Of a DNA stretch of 44,777 nucleotides, positions 17,420 to 26,812 are shown one piece after another. Made by a program: the position numbers and the translations under genes. The notes beneath the pieces were generated by a model. That model ran no database searches. It had not been told where the DNA came from and saw only the letters and a program-made list of their open reading frames with translations. Position 1 is the stretch's first letter. Every line of letters begins with the position of its first letter. The stretch spans positions 1 to 44,777 of the forward strand of contig JAPKYZ010000093.1 in assembly GCA_026394055.1 (NCBI GenBank), written 5' to 3'. The DNA is from Acidobacteriota bacterium (lineage in GTDB: Bacteria; Acidobacteriota; Terriglobia; Bryobacterales; Bryobacteraceae).

Positions 17420-18979
17420 TTACTGACGGCCCGCCGCCGCGCCGGACGCCGGAGCCTTATCCTTCGCCCGCGCCTCCGCCACAATCTTGCGGACATCCGC
17501 CGCGAGCGTGGGCACGTGGTAGGTGATGCCATCCTTGATGGTCCACTCAATGCCGGATTTGCCCGCCTTCGTCCCGGCATTGCCGTTGCTGCCCGGCTGG
17601 TAGAGCGTCTTAAAGTCTTCCAGCGGATTGCCGTTGACGATCAACATATCCGCCGCGTACCCCACCCGGACCCGGCCCAGCTTCTCAGACTGACCCAGAA
17701 TCTGCGCTCCGTTGGCCGTGGCATGCTGCAACACCTTCAGCGGGTGGAAGCCCGCCTCCTGGTGCAGTTCGAGATTCCGCAGCAGGCCGAAGCCGTAGAT
17801 CTGGTAGATGAACCCGGCGTCGTCACCGGTGCCGATGATGCCGCCCTTACGCTCAAACTCGCGCAGCGCCTTGAACCAGATCTGGTAATTCTCTTTCCAG
17901 AACGCCTCGTCGGAGGACGACCAGTTCACATAGAACGACCCATGGTTGGCCAGGTTGGGCGCAAAAAACTCCTCGAGCGCCGGGTGCAGATACTCCTTGA
18001 AGGCCGGCTGCGATTGCGCCCGCTGCAAGTCGCGGCCCGCTTCATAGATGTCGAGCGTCGGGTCCCAGGCAACGCCCTTGGCCACCATGCCATCGAGCAC
18101 CTTGTCCAAAATCGACCAGTCCGCTTCGCGCCAGATGCGTCCGGCATAGCGGAACCGGTCCCCTTCATTGCCGTAGTTGTAGCCCGAGGGGAAGCTCTGA
18201 GTCTTGTCCTTGAAGGCCGCATCCGGGATGCCGTACCAATGCTCAATGGAGGCGGAACCCGGGGCGCTGAAGTTGATGTCATCCCAGGCGTTGGTCTCTT
18301 CGACGCCAATGTGGTGCGCGGTCCGCAGCCCCATCTTCGACGCCTCGTCGAGCGCTGCCTTCAGCACGTCACGATAGGTGCCCAGAAACTTGACGCCATC
18401 GGCGCCTTGTTCCTTAATCTGACGAATGCGCGCCCGGGCTTCCTGCTCATTCTTGGCGCGGCCAAACATCGGGTAGACAAAAATGCGCGGCGCGGCCAGC
18501 TCGCCCTTGCGGCTCGCTTCCCGGTAGGAGAGCGTCTTCGCCGTCACCGAGCCCACATCGCGCACGGTGGTGATGCCCGACATCAGCCACAGCTTCAAGA
18601 CGTAGTCCCGCGCCATTGGCACAAAGGAGCGCTCTTCCTGCAGATGGCCGTGCAGATTGATCAGGCCCGGGATCACGTACCGGCCATTGCCCTCAATGAT
18701 GACGTCGCCATCCGGCCGCTGCGCACCGCGCGCCAGCCCCGTGGGGCCCGCACCAGCCGAGACCGGATCAAACGGGACGATCTGCGTGATCACGCCGCCC
18801 TCAATGACGATGTCTTTCGGACCCGCCGCGGGCGTACCGTTGCCTTCCACCACCAGGACGTTCCGGACCACCATCTTGGCCGGGCGCTGCCCGTGAACCG
18901 GCGCTTTGGACTGCGCCCAACCCATCTGTGAGAGAAGGCCGGAGGCCAAAAGCGTCAATGCCCATCGTGTCCGCTGCAT
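17420..18979 (-). CDS. exported amidohydrolase family protein (imidazolonepropionase/prolidase-like)
   Basis: A 519-residue metal-dependent hydrolase with signal peptide (MQRTRWALTLLASGLLSQ). Metal ligands are visible in the expected order: HxH at 110-112 (NLHGHL), Lys197 in GVKFLG, His222/223 (AHHIG), His247 (EHWYG) and Asp386/387 (GTGDDAGF). The end has the composite domain typical of the family (GYAADMLIVNGNPLED). Members cleave cyclic amides or Xaa-Pro-type peptides; the substrate cannot be assigned here. The C-terminus is Ala/Gly/Lys-rich. It lies 18 bp downstream of the alpha/beta-hydrolase gene on the same strand, so cotranscription is likely. Confidence 0.9.
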   Translation of the reverse strand: MQRTRWALTLLASGLLSQMGWAQSKAPVHGQRPAKMVVRNVLVVEGNGTPAAGPKDIVIEGGVITQIVPFDPVSAGAGPTGLARGAQRPDGDVIIEGNGRYVIPGLINLHGHLQEERSFVPMARDYVLKLWLMSGITTVRDVGSVTAKTLSYREASRKGELAAPRIFVYPMFGRAKNEQEARARIRQIKEQGADGVKFLGTYRDVLKAALDEASKMGLRTAHHIGVEETNAWDDINFSAPGSASIEHWYGIPDAAFKDKTQSFPSGYNYGNEGDRFRYAGRIWREADWSILDKVLDGMVAKGVAWDPTLDIYEAGRDLQRAQSQPAFKEYLHPALEEFFAPNLANHGSFYVNWSSSDEAFWKENYQIWFKALREFERKGGIIGTGDDAGFIYQIYGFGLLRNLELHQEAGFHPLKVLQHATANGAQILGQSEKLGRVRVGYAADMLIVNGNPLEDFKTLYQPGSNGNAGTKAGKSGIEWTIKDGITYHVPTLAADVRKIVAEARAKDKAPASGAAAGRQ

Positions 18980-18997
18980 AGCGGGAATTCTAGCAAC

Positions 18998-20338
18998 TTA
19001 GCGGGCCGGGTCCACGCAGGACATCTGCAATCCCAGCGCCCAGCGCTTCTGGAAGCCCTTCCAGTACTTCTCGGACGCGCCATCGCCAGAAGCAAACTCC
19101 GGACCCCGCGCCTCGCCCGGACCACCCGGCCAGACGGCTTCGCTGGACCTCTTCACCGGCACGCGCAGGTACCCGCGGCGGCTCTGTTCACCCTTCAAGT
19201 GCAGATCGAGAAACGCCGTCACGAAGTGCTGGTTGATGGCGGTGATGCGATCCTTGCGCCAGACGGGCTCTTCAAAGCTCTGCCGGGTGACAAACGGCAG
19301 CACCATATCCGGCGGCGGCGGATTGCCCCCGGTATTGTGGCGGGCATTTTCGTACACCAGCAGGCACCGCTCGGAGTTCACCGCCCAGTCATAGGCGCGC
19401 TTGACGCCCTGCCCATAGCCTGAGACGTCGTCCTGATCACCCACGATGAACAGCGACGGCATCTTGATGCCCGCCATCCCTTCCGCGTCCCAGCTGTTCA
19501 CCGGCGGCTGAGCGCCCCAGGGTGCGATCGCCACCACCGCCTTCAACCCCGCCGGACGCCGTGCGTCGAACTGCGGATGCCCGGCCGTCCACGGCTCCAT
19601 CGCCTTGCCGGGCACCATGGTGGCCGCCGCCGCCTTCTTGCTGTACCCCGCCCCGGCACTGGCCAGCGCGCCGTAACCGCCCATCGAATAGCCAATGACC
19701 GCCACGCGCGTGTCGTCCACGAGGCCACTCAACACGTCGCCCGCGCGCTTCGACCGGGCGGATAGCTCCTCGATCGTGAACAGCTGGTCCGCGGAGCGAT
19801 TGAGTAAGGTGCTGGGGAAGCCGCGAACTTCTCCAAACACTGAATCCGTGTGGTCAATCGCCGCCACCACGTAGCCCTTGGAGGCGATGTTCTCGCCCAG
19901 GTAAGTCATGAACGTACGCGACCCGGGATAGCCGTGCGAGACGATCACCAGCGGAAACTTCTGCCCGGTCACCGGGGCGGCGTCGCGCGTGGCGAGACCC
20001 GCAATCTTGAAGGTAGCGGGCGACCCAGCCGACGGCGCTCGACCCACCATGGCGCTCTCATACACGGTGCCCGCCTTCTGTCCAGCGGCGAGCGTCGCCG
20101 GGTACCACAGCTCGATCTTGAGAGGCCGGTCATAGGTAGGCACGCCCTTGTCGGCGCTGTAGTTCAAGATGTCGGGTTGGGCGCGATGCACCAGGTCCAG
20201 CGTGCGCACGCCGACCGCGAATTTGCCCGCCGCCGCCAGCTCCGGCGCATCATTCGGCGGCACCGAGAACGGCCGCTCCACATCGGTCTGCGCAAACAGA
20301 GCCAGACCGCACAACCCAGTCAACAAGGAAAGACGCAT
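18998..20338 (-). CDS. exported alpha/beta hydrolase, dienelactone/PAF-acetylhydrolase-like
   Basis: A 446-residue secreted hydrolase, taken from ATG 20338 (MRLSLLTGLCGLALFAQ signal peptide); the frame continues upstream without signal features. The nucleophile elbow is GYSMGG with Ser218, the oxyanion-loop region is VSHGYPGSRTF, the acid is probably in LFIVGDQDD and the His is in ENARHNTGG. Overall layout (RPLKIELWYPAT before the SHG loop) is that of PAF-acetylhydrolase-like and dienelactone-hydrolase-like esterases. The actual ester substrate is unknown. It sits between the GH29 gene (67 bp upstream) and the amidohydrolase gene, a likely shared transcript. Confidence 0.88.
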   Translation of the reverse strand: MRLSLLTGLCGLALFAQTDVERPFSVPPNDAPELAAAGKFAVGVRTLDLVHRAQPDILNYSADKGVPTYDRPLKIELWYPATLAAGQKAGTVYESAMVGRAPSAGSPATFKIAGLATRDAAPVTGQKFPLVIVSHGYPGSRTFMTYLGENIASKGYVVAAIDHTDSVFGEVRGFPSTLLNRSADQLFTIEELSARSKRAGDVLSGLVDDTRVAVIGYSMGGYGALASAGAGYSKKAAAATMVPGKAMEPWTAGHPQFDARRPAGLKAVVAIAPWGAQPPVNSWDAEGMAGIKMPSLFIVGDQDDVSGYGQGVKRAYDWAVNSERCLLVYENARHNTGGNPPPPDMVLPFVTRQSFEEPVWRKDRITAINQHFVTAFLDLHLKGEQSRRGYLRVPVKRSSEAVWPGGPGEARGPEFASGDGASEKYWKGFQKRWALGLQMSCVDPAR

Positions 20339-20405
20339 GAGGCTATGGTGCCACGAGGGCGTGGACCTTAGCTGGTCACTTGCGCCGCTGATCACTACAA
20401 TCGGG

Positions 20406-21848
20406 TTACTTGCTTTCGCGGACCAACTGCCACGGCGCTGGCGTGATCTTCAAGGCCGCTGCCAGCGGTCCACGATGCGTGCCCTTCACCATCAAGTCCC
20501 GCCCGGCCTGCGTAAAGGCCAGCGTCCCTGGCTGCCCCAACATCGATACCTGCGTGCCTTCGCCCGCAAAGACGTTCGGGACACGAATCGTTCCGTCAGC
20601 GGTCGGCTTTAACAGAAACGCGTAGACGGTGTCGCCCTTGCGGGTAAAGCGCACATCGGCATCCGCTTCTCGAGCCGCCGCGCGCACCCAGGGCTTGGTG
20701 CCGAAGACGCCTTCGCCATGCACCTCCAGCCACTTGCCCAGCGAGCGCAGCCGGTCCTGTTGAATTTGGCTAATGCTGCCGTCGGGGCGCGGGCCGACGT
20801 TCAGCAGTAAGTTGCCGTTCTTGCTGACCACGTCCACCAGTAGCTCCACTAACTTGTCGGCGGCTAAGACGTGCTCCGGGCCTTCCACCTGGTTGTAGCC
20901 AAAGCTGAAGCCCAGGCCCCGGCAGCTCTCCCATTTCTTCTCGACGATGGTGTCGTAACGCGAATACTCGGGCGTCGTGAAGTCGAAATGTTCGACGCCG
21001 AAACGGTTGTTCACCAAACCTTGCGGATCCCGGTTGTAGAAGTCGCTGAAGATCTTTTCGAGCTTGCCCACTTTCGGGTAGCCGATGTCATTCCACAAAA
21101 TTGCCGGCTGGTAGCGATCCATCAGCTCATACCAGTGGGCGTCAGCGTAGGCGGCGTACTCAGGCTCCTGCACCACGGTGCTCGCCACGTCGGCCAGCGT
21201 CGCGACGGGCTTTGCCGAGAAAGTCCAATCGAGGCCACCCGAATAGTAGAGCGCCATCTTCATTCCCTGGGCACGGACGGCTTGGGACAGGTCGCCCACC
21301 AAATCGCGCTCCACCAGCGGCAGGTCCGGCCGCCGCGGGTTCTTCACCTTGGATGGCCACAGCGGGAAGCCATCATGGTGCTTCGTCGTCAGCACCACGT
21401 AGCGCGCGCCGACTGACTTGAACAGCGAAGCCCACTCGTCCGGCTGCCACTTCTTGTTGTCCCGGTTGAAGGTCTCCGCGAAGCGGTAATAGTCATAACC
21501 GGCGCCGTATTTCGCCATGTGGTGGGCGTAGGTTTTGGACTCTTTCAGCCGGATGGAGTTGAGATACCACTCGGCGTAGGGGTTCTCATAAAACCACTTA
21601 TTCCAGTCCACCTTGCCCAGCTCACCCGTGGGCGGTGCCCAAGCCGGGACAGAATAGAGTCCCCAATGCACAAAGATGCCGAACTTGGCCTCGGCATACC
21701 AACCGGGCAGTGGATGACGGCGCAGGCTGGCCCAGTCGGCTTCGTATTTGGCCGGCGGACCGGGCGGTCCAAACTGGGCGGAAAGCGGTAGGCCAGCCGC
21801 ACCAGCGGCGAAGGTTTGGCCAAACTGGCGACGGGTGAAGGTAGGCAT
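20406..21848 (-). CDS. Tat-exported alpha-L-fucosidase, GH29 family
   Basis: A 480-residue protein beginning with a twin-arginine signal (FTRRQFGQTFAAGAAG). GH29 features: WYAEAKFGIFVHWGLYSVPAW at about 50-70 (key His61-Trp62), RYVVLTTKHHDGF with HH at 157-158, the nucleophile region PAILWNDIG with Asp254, then the C-terminal part NGNLLLNVGPRPDG. GH29 enzymes release alpha-L-fucose with retention of configuration. The length matches catalytic domain plus a small C-terminal beta-sandwich. With the nearby sialidase and beta-helix protein it fits host-, plant- or microbe-derived glycan degradation. Confidence 0.93.
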   Translation of the reverse strand: MPTFTRRQFGQTFAAGAAGLPLSAQFGPPGPPAKYEADWASLRRHPLPGWYAEAKFGIFVHWGLYSVPAWAPPTGELGKVDWNKWFYENPYAEWYLNSIRLKESKTYAHHMAKYGAGYDYYRFAETFNRDNKKWQPDEWASLFKSVGARYVVLTTKHHDGFPLWPSKVKNPRRPDLPLVERDLVGDLSQAVRAQGMKMALYYSGGLDWTFSAKPVATLADVASTVVQEPEYAAYADAHWYELMDRYQPAILWNDIGYPKVGKLEKIFSDFYNRDPQGLVNNRFGVEHFDFTTPEYSRYDTIVEKKWESCRGLGFSFGYNQVEGPEHVLAADKLVELLVDVVSKNGNLLLNVGPRPDGSISQIQQDRLRSLGKWLEVHGEGVFGTKPWVRAAAREADADVRFTRKGDTVYAFLLKPTADGTIRVPNVFAGEGTQVSMLGQPGTLAFTQAGRDLMVKGTHRGPLAAALKITPAPWQLVRESK

Positions 21849-21910
21849 TTGCCCACGGTTGTATCACAAACCGCTGACAAGAGAGGAGGCAGGCAGAAAC
21901 AGATAGATCA

Positions 21911-21940
21911 AGGAGGGCAAGAGTGCACCTTTGCCCTCCT
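21911..21940. terminator. hairpin after the S41 peptidase gene
   Basis: A perfect 10-bp stem (AGGAGGGCAA / TTGCCCTCCT) with a 10-base loop starts 14 bp beyond the stop at 21955. It has only a short T-rich tail on the minus strand (TTGATCT), so it is a weaker intrinsic terminator. Confidence 0.5.
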
Positions 21941-21954
21941 CATCTGGGCAGACC

Positions 21955-23703
21955 TTACGGCGTCGGCGTGGCCTTCTTGATCTCGTCCACGATGATCTTG
22001 GTGAACGCCTCCACAAACGGCCGCCCGGCGGTGACCAGATTGTCCCGAGTCATGTAGTCGAGTTCGATGTCAGGCCGCACCCCCACATTCTCGACATACG
22101 GCGACACCGGGAACCCGGGGACGTTGCGCGATTCCAGCCGCACCATCAGCGACTCGGTGACGCGCGTATTGGTCTCGCTATACCAACCGGCCGAGACATC
22201 AATCACGCTGCCGCCCGCACCATTGGTCCGCATGCCCACGATCTTGCCGCGCTTGTTGTCCTGCATCAACGCCGGGAAGTAGTCCCCCGTGGAGGTGGAG
22301 AAATCGTCCACTAGCACGATCAACGGCTTGCGATAAGCAGCCGGAATGCTAGGAATGCTGTATTCCCAATCGCAGATCGGGATCGGGCCGGGCATGCCGC
22401 GATTGGCGTTGTAGGCCTCCGCCAGCAGATTCCGGATGTAGGTGTACAGCTCGATGGACCATGATGGCGCGCCGAGCCCCCGCAATTGGGTGATCGCGTT
22501 GTCATAGGCGAGGATGCGCGAGATCGTGGGCCGGAACGCCAATCCCGGATGGATGTGGCTGCCGGGAACGGTGCGCAGCGCGATCTCGGAAGCACTGCAG
22601 ATCGTGCCTCCCGTATTGCGCATCACATCGATCACCAGCCCGTCCGTGTTGGCATTAAAGAAGGCGATCTCCGCTTCCAGCTGGATCAACTGGGCCGTCG
22701 TGTAGGTGGGAAAGCTGCCCAGGCGCAGGTACCCGATCCGCTGGCCCTCGCTCTGGTAGACGCCGGTGTAGAAAACGTCAGACGCCAACCGGCCCAGCCG
22801 GGTAGTGAATCCCGCCGGCAGGTTCCAGACCATGAAGCGGGACCCGTAGTTCAGTACACCGCGCGGCGACAGTTCCTGGCCGGTCTCCGGGTTCACCACC
22901 ACGGGGTTCTCCCGGCGCAATTCCGGCAGATCGTCCGAGGCCATGTGCATCTCATAAAACACCTTGCGCCACGCCGGCTCCGCTGCATCTGGGGTCGTCT
23001 CGGCAGCCGTCGCTGAGGCACTGGCGGAGATGATCGGCGACGGCACTTGGCCAAAGGTCCGGATCGGGAACCCGCTCTTGTTCCACTTCAACCGGTAGGT
23101 CTGGAGTTCACCCGATGCCCGGCGGATCTCCACCACCGCCTCATCACCCACATCCACCGCCCGCGGAACCGCGGATTGAGACCGTGACGTGATGCGCTGG
23201 ATGCCCAGCCGCAAACCGGCACGCGGGTTCCCCGCCCCGCGGAACCGCGCCAATTCCTGGCCCACTTCCAATGCCGGACGGCCGTCGAGCGTCACCAACT
23301 CATCGCCTTCGGTGAATGGATAGTCACGGGCTGGCAGCACGGACCGATCCACCAGATCGATCAACACCTTGCCGTCATAGAGGTCTGTGAAAAAGCCCAG
23401 CGAGGCGACAAAGGTGGCCGTCATGCTGAGGCTGGAGTGCGTGTCCTGAAAGCTGGCCACATACTCCATCAACACTTCGGCGTACTCAAGATCATTCTTG
23501 GCGGCGCGGGCGCGCTGGATCCACGGCACCAGGTCGAGCACATTCACGCCCAAGGCGGCCGCTTTCCAGTTCGCCGGCGCATATCGCTTGGCGTACATTC
23601 CAGCTACTGTCTGCAGGTCCTGGACCCGCTGTTCCGGGGTAAGTTGCGCCAGCATCGCGGGCGCCGCGGCGAAGGCCGCGATTACTGCAACGACGATCTT
23701 CAA
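21955..23703 (-). CDS. exported S41 family (C-terminal-processing-like) serine peptidase
   Basis: A 582-residue protein with signal peptide (MKIVVAVIAAFAAAPAMLA). A helical N-terminal domain is followed by a PDZ-like stretch (about 100-205, with FTEGDELVTLDGRPA) and the S41 core: RIGYLRLGSFP, GLVIDVMRNTGGTICSA and LIVLVDDFSTSTGDYFP, where Ser471 is the expected nucleophile. The usual Glu three residues after the Ser is Asp474 here. The end has NVGVRPDIEL, the standard S41 finish (VxPDxxV). Such proteins are tail-specific or tricorn-like proteases acting in the periplasm or outside. It is probably monocistronic, with a hairpin downstream. Confidence 0.9.
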   Translation of the reverse strand: MKIVVAVIAAFAAAPAMLAQLTPEQRVQDLQTVAGMYAKRYAPANWKAAALGVNVLDLVPWIQRARAAKNDLEYAEVLMEYVASFQDTHSSLSMTATFVASLGFFTDLYDGKVLIDLVDRSVLPARDYPFTEGDELVTLDGRPALEVGQELARFRGAGNPRAGLRLGIQRITSRSQSAVPRAVDVGDEAVVEIRRASGELQTYRLKWNKSGFPIRTFGQVPSPIISASASATAAETTPDAAEPAWRKVFYEMHMASDDLPELRRENPVVVNPETGQELSPRGVLNYGSRFMVWNLPAGFTTRLGRLASDVFYTGVYQSEGQRIGYLRLGSFPTYTTAQLIQLEAEIAFFNANTDGLVIDVMRNTGGTICSASEIALRTVPGSHIHPGLAFRPTISRILAYDNAITQLRGLGAPSWSIELYTYIRNLLAEAYNANRGMPGPIPICDWEYSIPSIPAAYRKPLIVLVDDFSTSTGDYFPALMQDNKRGKIVGMRTNGAGGSVIDVSAGWYSETNTRVTESLMVRLESRNVPGFPVSPYVENVGVRPDIELDYMTRDNLVTAGRPFVEAFTKIIVDEIKKATPTP

Positions 23704-23883
23704 GACGAGGGTTCTCCTTCAAAACCGCCAGAGTATGACGGCGTACACTATTGTTAGCAAATCTCTACCAGCGCCGTCTGCTTCTCACCCCCACTCAAGG
23801 GAGGTGGTGAAATCGCGGCACACAGCCGGAACGACCGTCGGGCGCGATGGTGAAGTGCGGCGGAGCTGCCAGCGCCCGCGAAG

Positions 23884-26745
23884 CTACTGCGCAAAGGCCG
23901 GGTCGGACTTAGCGTCGGGACGCGGCTTCCATTCAAGCGAGTAATACTGCCCGCGGTCACGCGCCCACGGGTCAAAGGCATTGACGACGTGGCTCAATTC
24001 CCCGGCCAGCTCCGGCGTGTTTCTCAGCAGGATCCGCTTCATCGGCGACACGGGATACTTGTGCCCGTTCACCAACTGCGGCTCAAACCGCGGCCCCGTG
24101 GGGCCGTTGTCATTCACCCACTTGACGCCAAGCGAGGTGTAGAACTCCGGCCGGAAGCCGGAGGTGAGGAAGCGGTCACTAAAGAGACGGCGCGAGGCAT
24201 TCAGAATGAACACCACAAACTGCGTCTCCGAGATCGCGTAGCCATGCGGACGCACGGGCTCCGCATGCCAGCCCACCACGGTGTCGACGTCCTCGATATT
24301 GTCGATCACGGTGCCATTCGGCTTGCCCAGGCAATCGTCGATGTACTTGCCGTTGATCCGCTGGGCGGTGCTGATGATCTGGCTCGAGTCGCAGGTGTGC
24401 TGGCCATAGATCTCGCGCATCGCAGTCACCATCTTTTGCTGCTGGGCCTTGGCGGCCGGGGCAGCGTTGGGGTCAATAAAGTCGTCGAAGCTGGTCAACG
24501 TGCGGAGCCCATACTGGCGCCGGAACTCGTTAAAGCGGGGCACGCCATGCTGACGGTCCCGCATGATGTCGAGCGCCAGCACATCCAGTTGTTTCGTGCT
24601 GCTCTGCAGCCGCTCCACCCGGAGGTTCTGCAGAAACTGCGGCGCATTGCCCAAGGTGAGCAAGCCCAGCCGCTGCCGCCCCATGGTCAGCCCCCAGTTC
24701 GCCAAGCCCGCGTCACGAACCACCGGCGCCGATTTGCCGCGGAAGGTCTCGACCACGGGCACCTTCTTGGCGATTTGGTTCGGTTGGTCAAAAGTGCGGT
24801 ACTCCAGCAGGTCCGGCACCAGGCTGTGGAGCCGGTAGACGGTGACAAACTCTTCCGGGAAGTTAAACGCCGACCCGAAGTGATTGACGCCCCGGTTCAG
24901 GCTCTCCGGATCGTCCAATTTGTAGTTGCGCTGCGTGCTGCCGAGGCCGAAGATGCCCGGACCCGACGCAAAGACGCTGTACCATTCGTTTGCGCGGCGC
25001 GCGTTGGACGACTTACCCTTGTGCACCACGATGTCTTGCAGGATCTTAGTGAGCAACTGGTGGTCCTTGCCAAACAGTCCGTCCCAGTTGCCGTTCATGC
25101 CCACGTAGAGCGGCTCGTTATAGAGCAGCTGTGGCGTCCACTCAATCGTGTGAACCTTGGCGATCTCGGCCGCCACCACGAGGCGTGCCGCCTGGAACAA
25201 CTCCTCGGGCGTCACTTCCGCGTAGGTGATCTTCTTGTCCGGGTTCGCCGGATTGCGCAGCCCGCTGTCGGCCGTGGGCGTTGCCGCCGCCTGCTTGCGG
25301 AACTCATCCACAAAGGCGTTGTGCTCCCGCGCGAACAGGTTCGAATAGAAGCTGATGCCGACCGTGTAGTTGTCCGGGAAACCCGTGGCTTCCTGGCCCG
25401 CCCAATCGGGCAACATCGGGTCACCCGCGCTCAACAGAGGCAGAAACTTCTCCGCCTTGCCCGCCGGGGCCACCAACTGCAGCTTGGCCGCGTCCTGCGG
25501 GTCGCGCTTCACGCGCTTCACAGAAGTCTGGTCGTAGCCATAAATCTGCGAGGCGTCCCACCACGCCGTGTTGTTGTTGCGGAAGGTCTTGGGCGCACGC
25601 TCCTGGTGGAGCTTCCCGGCCGCATCCTTGAACGTGCCACCGGGCGTGTCTTGCGCCACCAGCGCCTGGTCGATCCGGTCGCCCGGACGGCAGCCATACT
25701 TGGCCGAGTCGGCTTCAGTGCAGCCCAGCGTCATCCAAGTCTGGGTGTCATTGTGCCCCTCTTCCATGTGCGTAAACCAGTCATGCGTCATGAACTGGAT
25801 CCAGAACGCCGCCAGCACGTTGAAGAACGGCGCCTTCTGGTAATCGCAGTTGGCCGCCGGATCCTGGCCCGGCAGACCGTAACCGGCGTTGCACTTGCCC
25901 GGATCGCTTTGCGCACGGCTCAACAGGCGCCGGCTGATCACGGATGGGTCGGGCTGTAGCAGCCCCAGGCGGCTCCCATGGCGCGCCTTCACCATCTGGT
26001 TCAGCGCCAGGTCCGGGAACGTCGTCTCAAACTCCACATTGCGCGCAAACAACTGTCCAGTGGAGCCCATGGCCGGATTGACGACGTCATTGCAAATCCC
26101 CGTCAGCGTCCGGCCGCGCACCAACTCTCCCTGGCAGATCTGCTGGCCTTGCGGTGTCACTTTCAGCTTGCCGAAATCCGGATGCGACGGCGGGAGATGG
26201 AACGGCGTCCACGACTTCAACACCGGCCCCGCCGTGCCGTTCCGGCCCAGCACGTACTCCTTGTAAGTGCCGCTGTTCTCAAAAAGATTGAATCGGATCA
26301 GCTCCACCCGCTCCGTTTCAAGATCAATCAGAGCGCCCCGGATGCCGCGCTGCTGTGGAGCCAGCAGTCCTTTGCCGGAAACGCCCCCCGGACCCACGGT
26401 CGAGGCATCACCCGCGCCCCAGTAGTTCCCCCAATCCACCCAAGGCATCCCCATCGCCTTCACCGCCGCCTGCCCGCCCCGGCACAGAGCCTTATATTCC
26501 GCCACCTTCCCCTCAAACCGGTCCGCCCGCTCCTCCGGGTTGACTGGGAAGGCATGCAGCAAAGTGTCGACGCAGGCCTTGCGAGTGGCCTCATCGGGAA
26601 GGTCTTTGCAGGCCTGGAGAAACAAGGCACCAGTGATCAAGACTCCAGCTATCGCCAGCGATCTCAAACGTGGGAAAAGACTCTTAGAAATGGGACACCT
26701 CACCTTCAGGCGGCAGCCTGATCCGGCCATGCAAGACACCGCCAC
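23884..26745 (-). CDS. lipoprotein haem peroxidase, animal-peroxidase superfamily
   Basis: A 953-residue protein. Near the N-terminus a hydrophobic stretch ends in a lipobox-like LFLQAC (Cys46), so it is probably a lipoprotein; the exact start among ATG 26745 and later codons is unclear. Animal-type peroxidase motifs are seen: the distal His321 in FMTHDWFTH, a calcium/helix region, FAREHNAFVDEF near 471-482, ARLVVAAEIAKVH, and the likely proximal His640 in VYRLHSLVPD. The family uses hydrogen peroxide to oxidise halides or organic substrates; some are linoleate dioxygenase-like. It lies 67 bp downstream of the TIR/caspase set on the same strand. Whether it belongs to that unit is open. Confidence 0.9.
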   Translation of the reverse strand: MAVSCMAGSGCRLKVRCPISKSLFPRLRSLAIAGVLITGALFLQACKDLPDEATRKACVDTLLHAFPVNPEERADRFEGKVAEYKALCRGGQAAVKAMGMPWVDWGNYWGAGDASTVGPGGVSGKGLLAPQQRGIRGALIDLETERVELIRFNLFENSGTYKEYVLGRNGTAGPVLKSWTPFHLPPSHPDFGKLKVTPQGQQICQGELVRGRTLTGICNDVVNPAMGSTGQLFARNVEFETTFPDLALNQMVKARHGSRLGLLQPDPSVISRRLLSRAQSDPGKCNAGYGLPGQDPAANCDYQKAPFFNVLAAFWIQFMTHDWFTHMEEGHNDTQTWMTLGCTEADSAKYGCRPGDRIDQALVAQDTPGGTFKDAAGKLHQERAPKTFRNNNTAWWDASQIYGYDQTSVKRVKRDPQDAAKLQLVAPAGKAEKFLPLLSAGDPMLPDWAGQEATGFPDNYTVGISFYSNLFAREHNAFVDEFRKQAAATPTADSGLRNPANPDKKITYAEVTPEELFQAARLVVAAEIAKVHTIEWTPQLLYNEPLYVGMNGNWDGLFGKDHQLLTKILQDIVVHKGKSSNARRANEWYSVFASGPGIFGLGSTQRNYKLDDPESLNRGVNHFGSAFNFPEEFVTVYRLHSLVPDLLEYRTFDQPNQIAKKVPVVETFRGKSAPVVRDAGLANWGLTMGRQRLGLLTLGNAPQFLQNLRVERLQSSTKQLDVLALDIMRDRQHGVPRFNEFRRQYGLRTLTSFDDFIDPNAAPAAKAQQQKMVTAMREIYGQHTCDSSQIISTAQRINGKYIDDCLGKPNGTVIDNIEDVDTVVGWHAEPVRPHGYAISETQFVVFILNASRRLFSDRFLTSGFRPEFYTSLGVKWVNDNGPTGPRFEPQLVNGHKYPVSPMKRILLRNTPELAGELSHVVNAFDPWARDRGQYYSLEWKPRPDAKSDPAFAQ

Positions 26746-26812
26746 AGATTATCACGGGTGACGCTTTGCCAACTACACCTGCATACGAGAATGTCTACAT
26801 CTGGAAGACGCT

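Noticed and set aside
17516..18931. A 471-codon plus-strand frame opposite the amidohydrolase gene
   Set aside because: Shadow of a gene with complete metal-ligand motifs on the other strand.
23989..25959. A 656-codon plus-strand frame opposite the peroxidase gene
   Set aside because: High-GC shadow; low-complexity Arg/Leu/His-rich translation, no domain and no start context.
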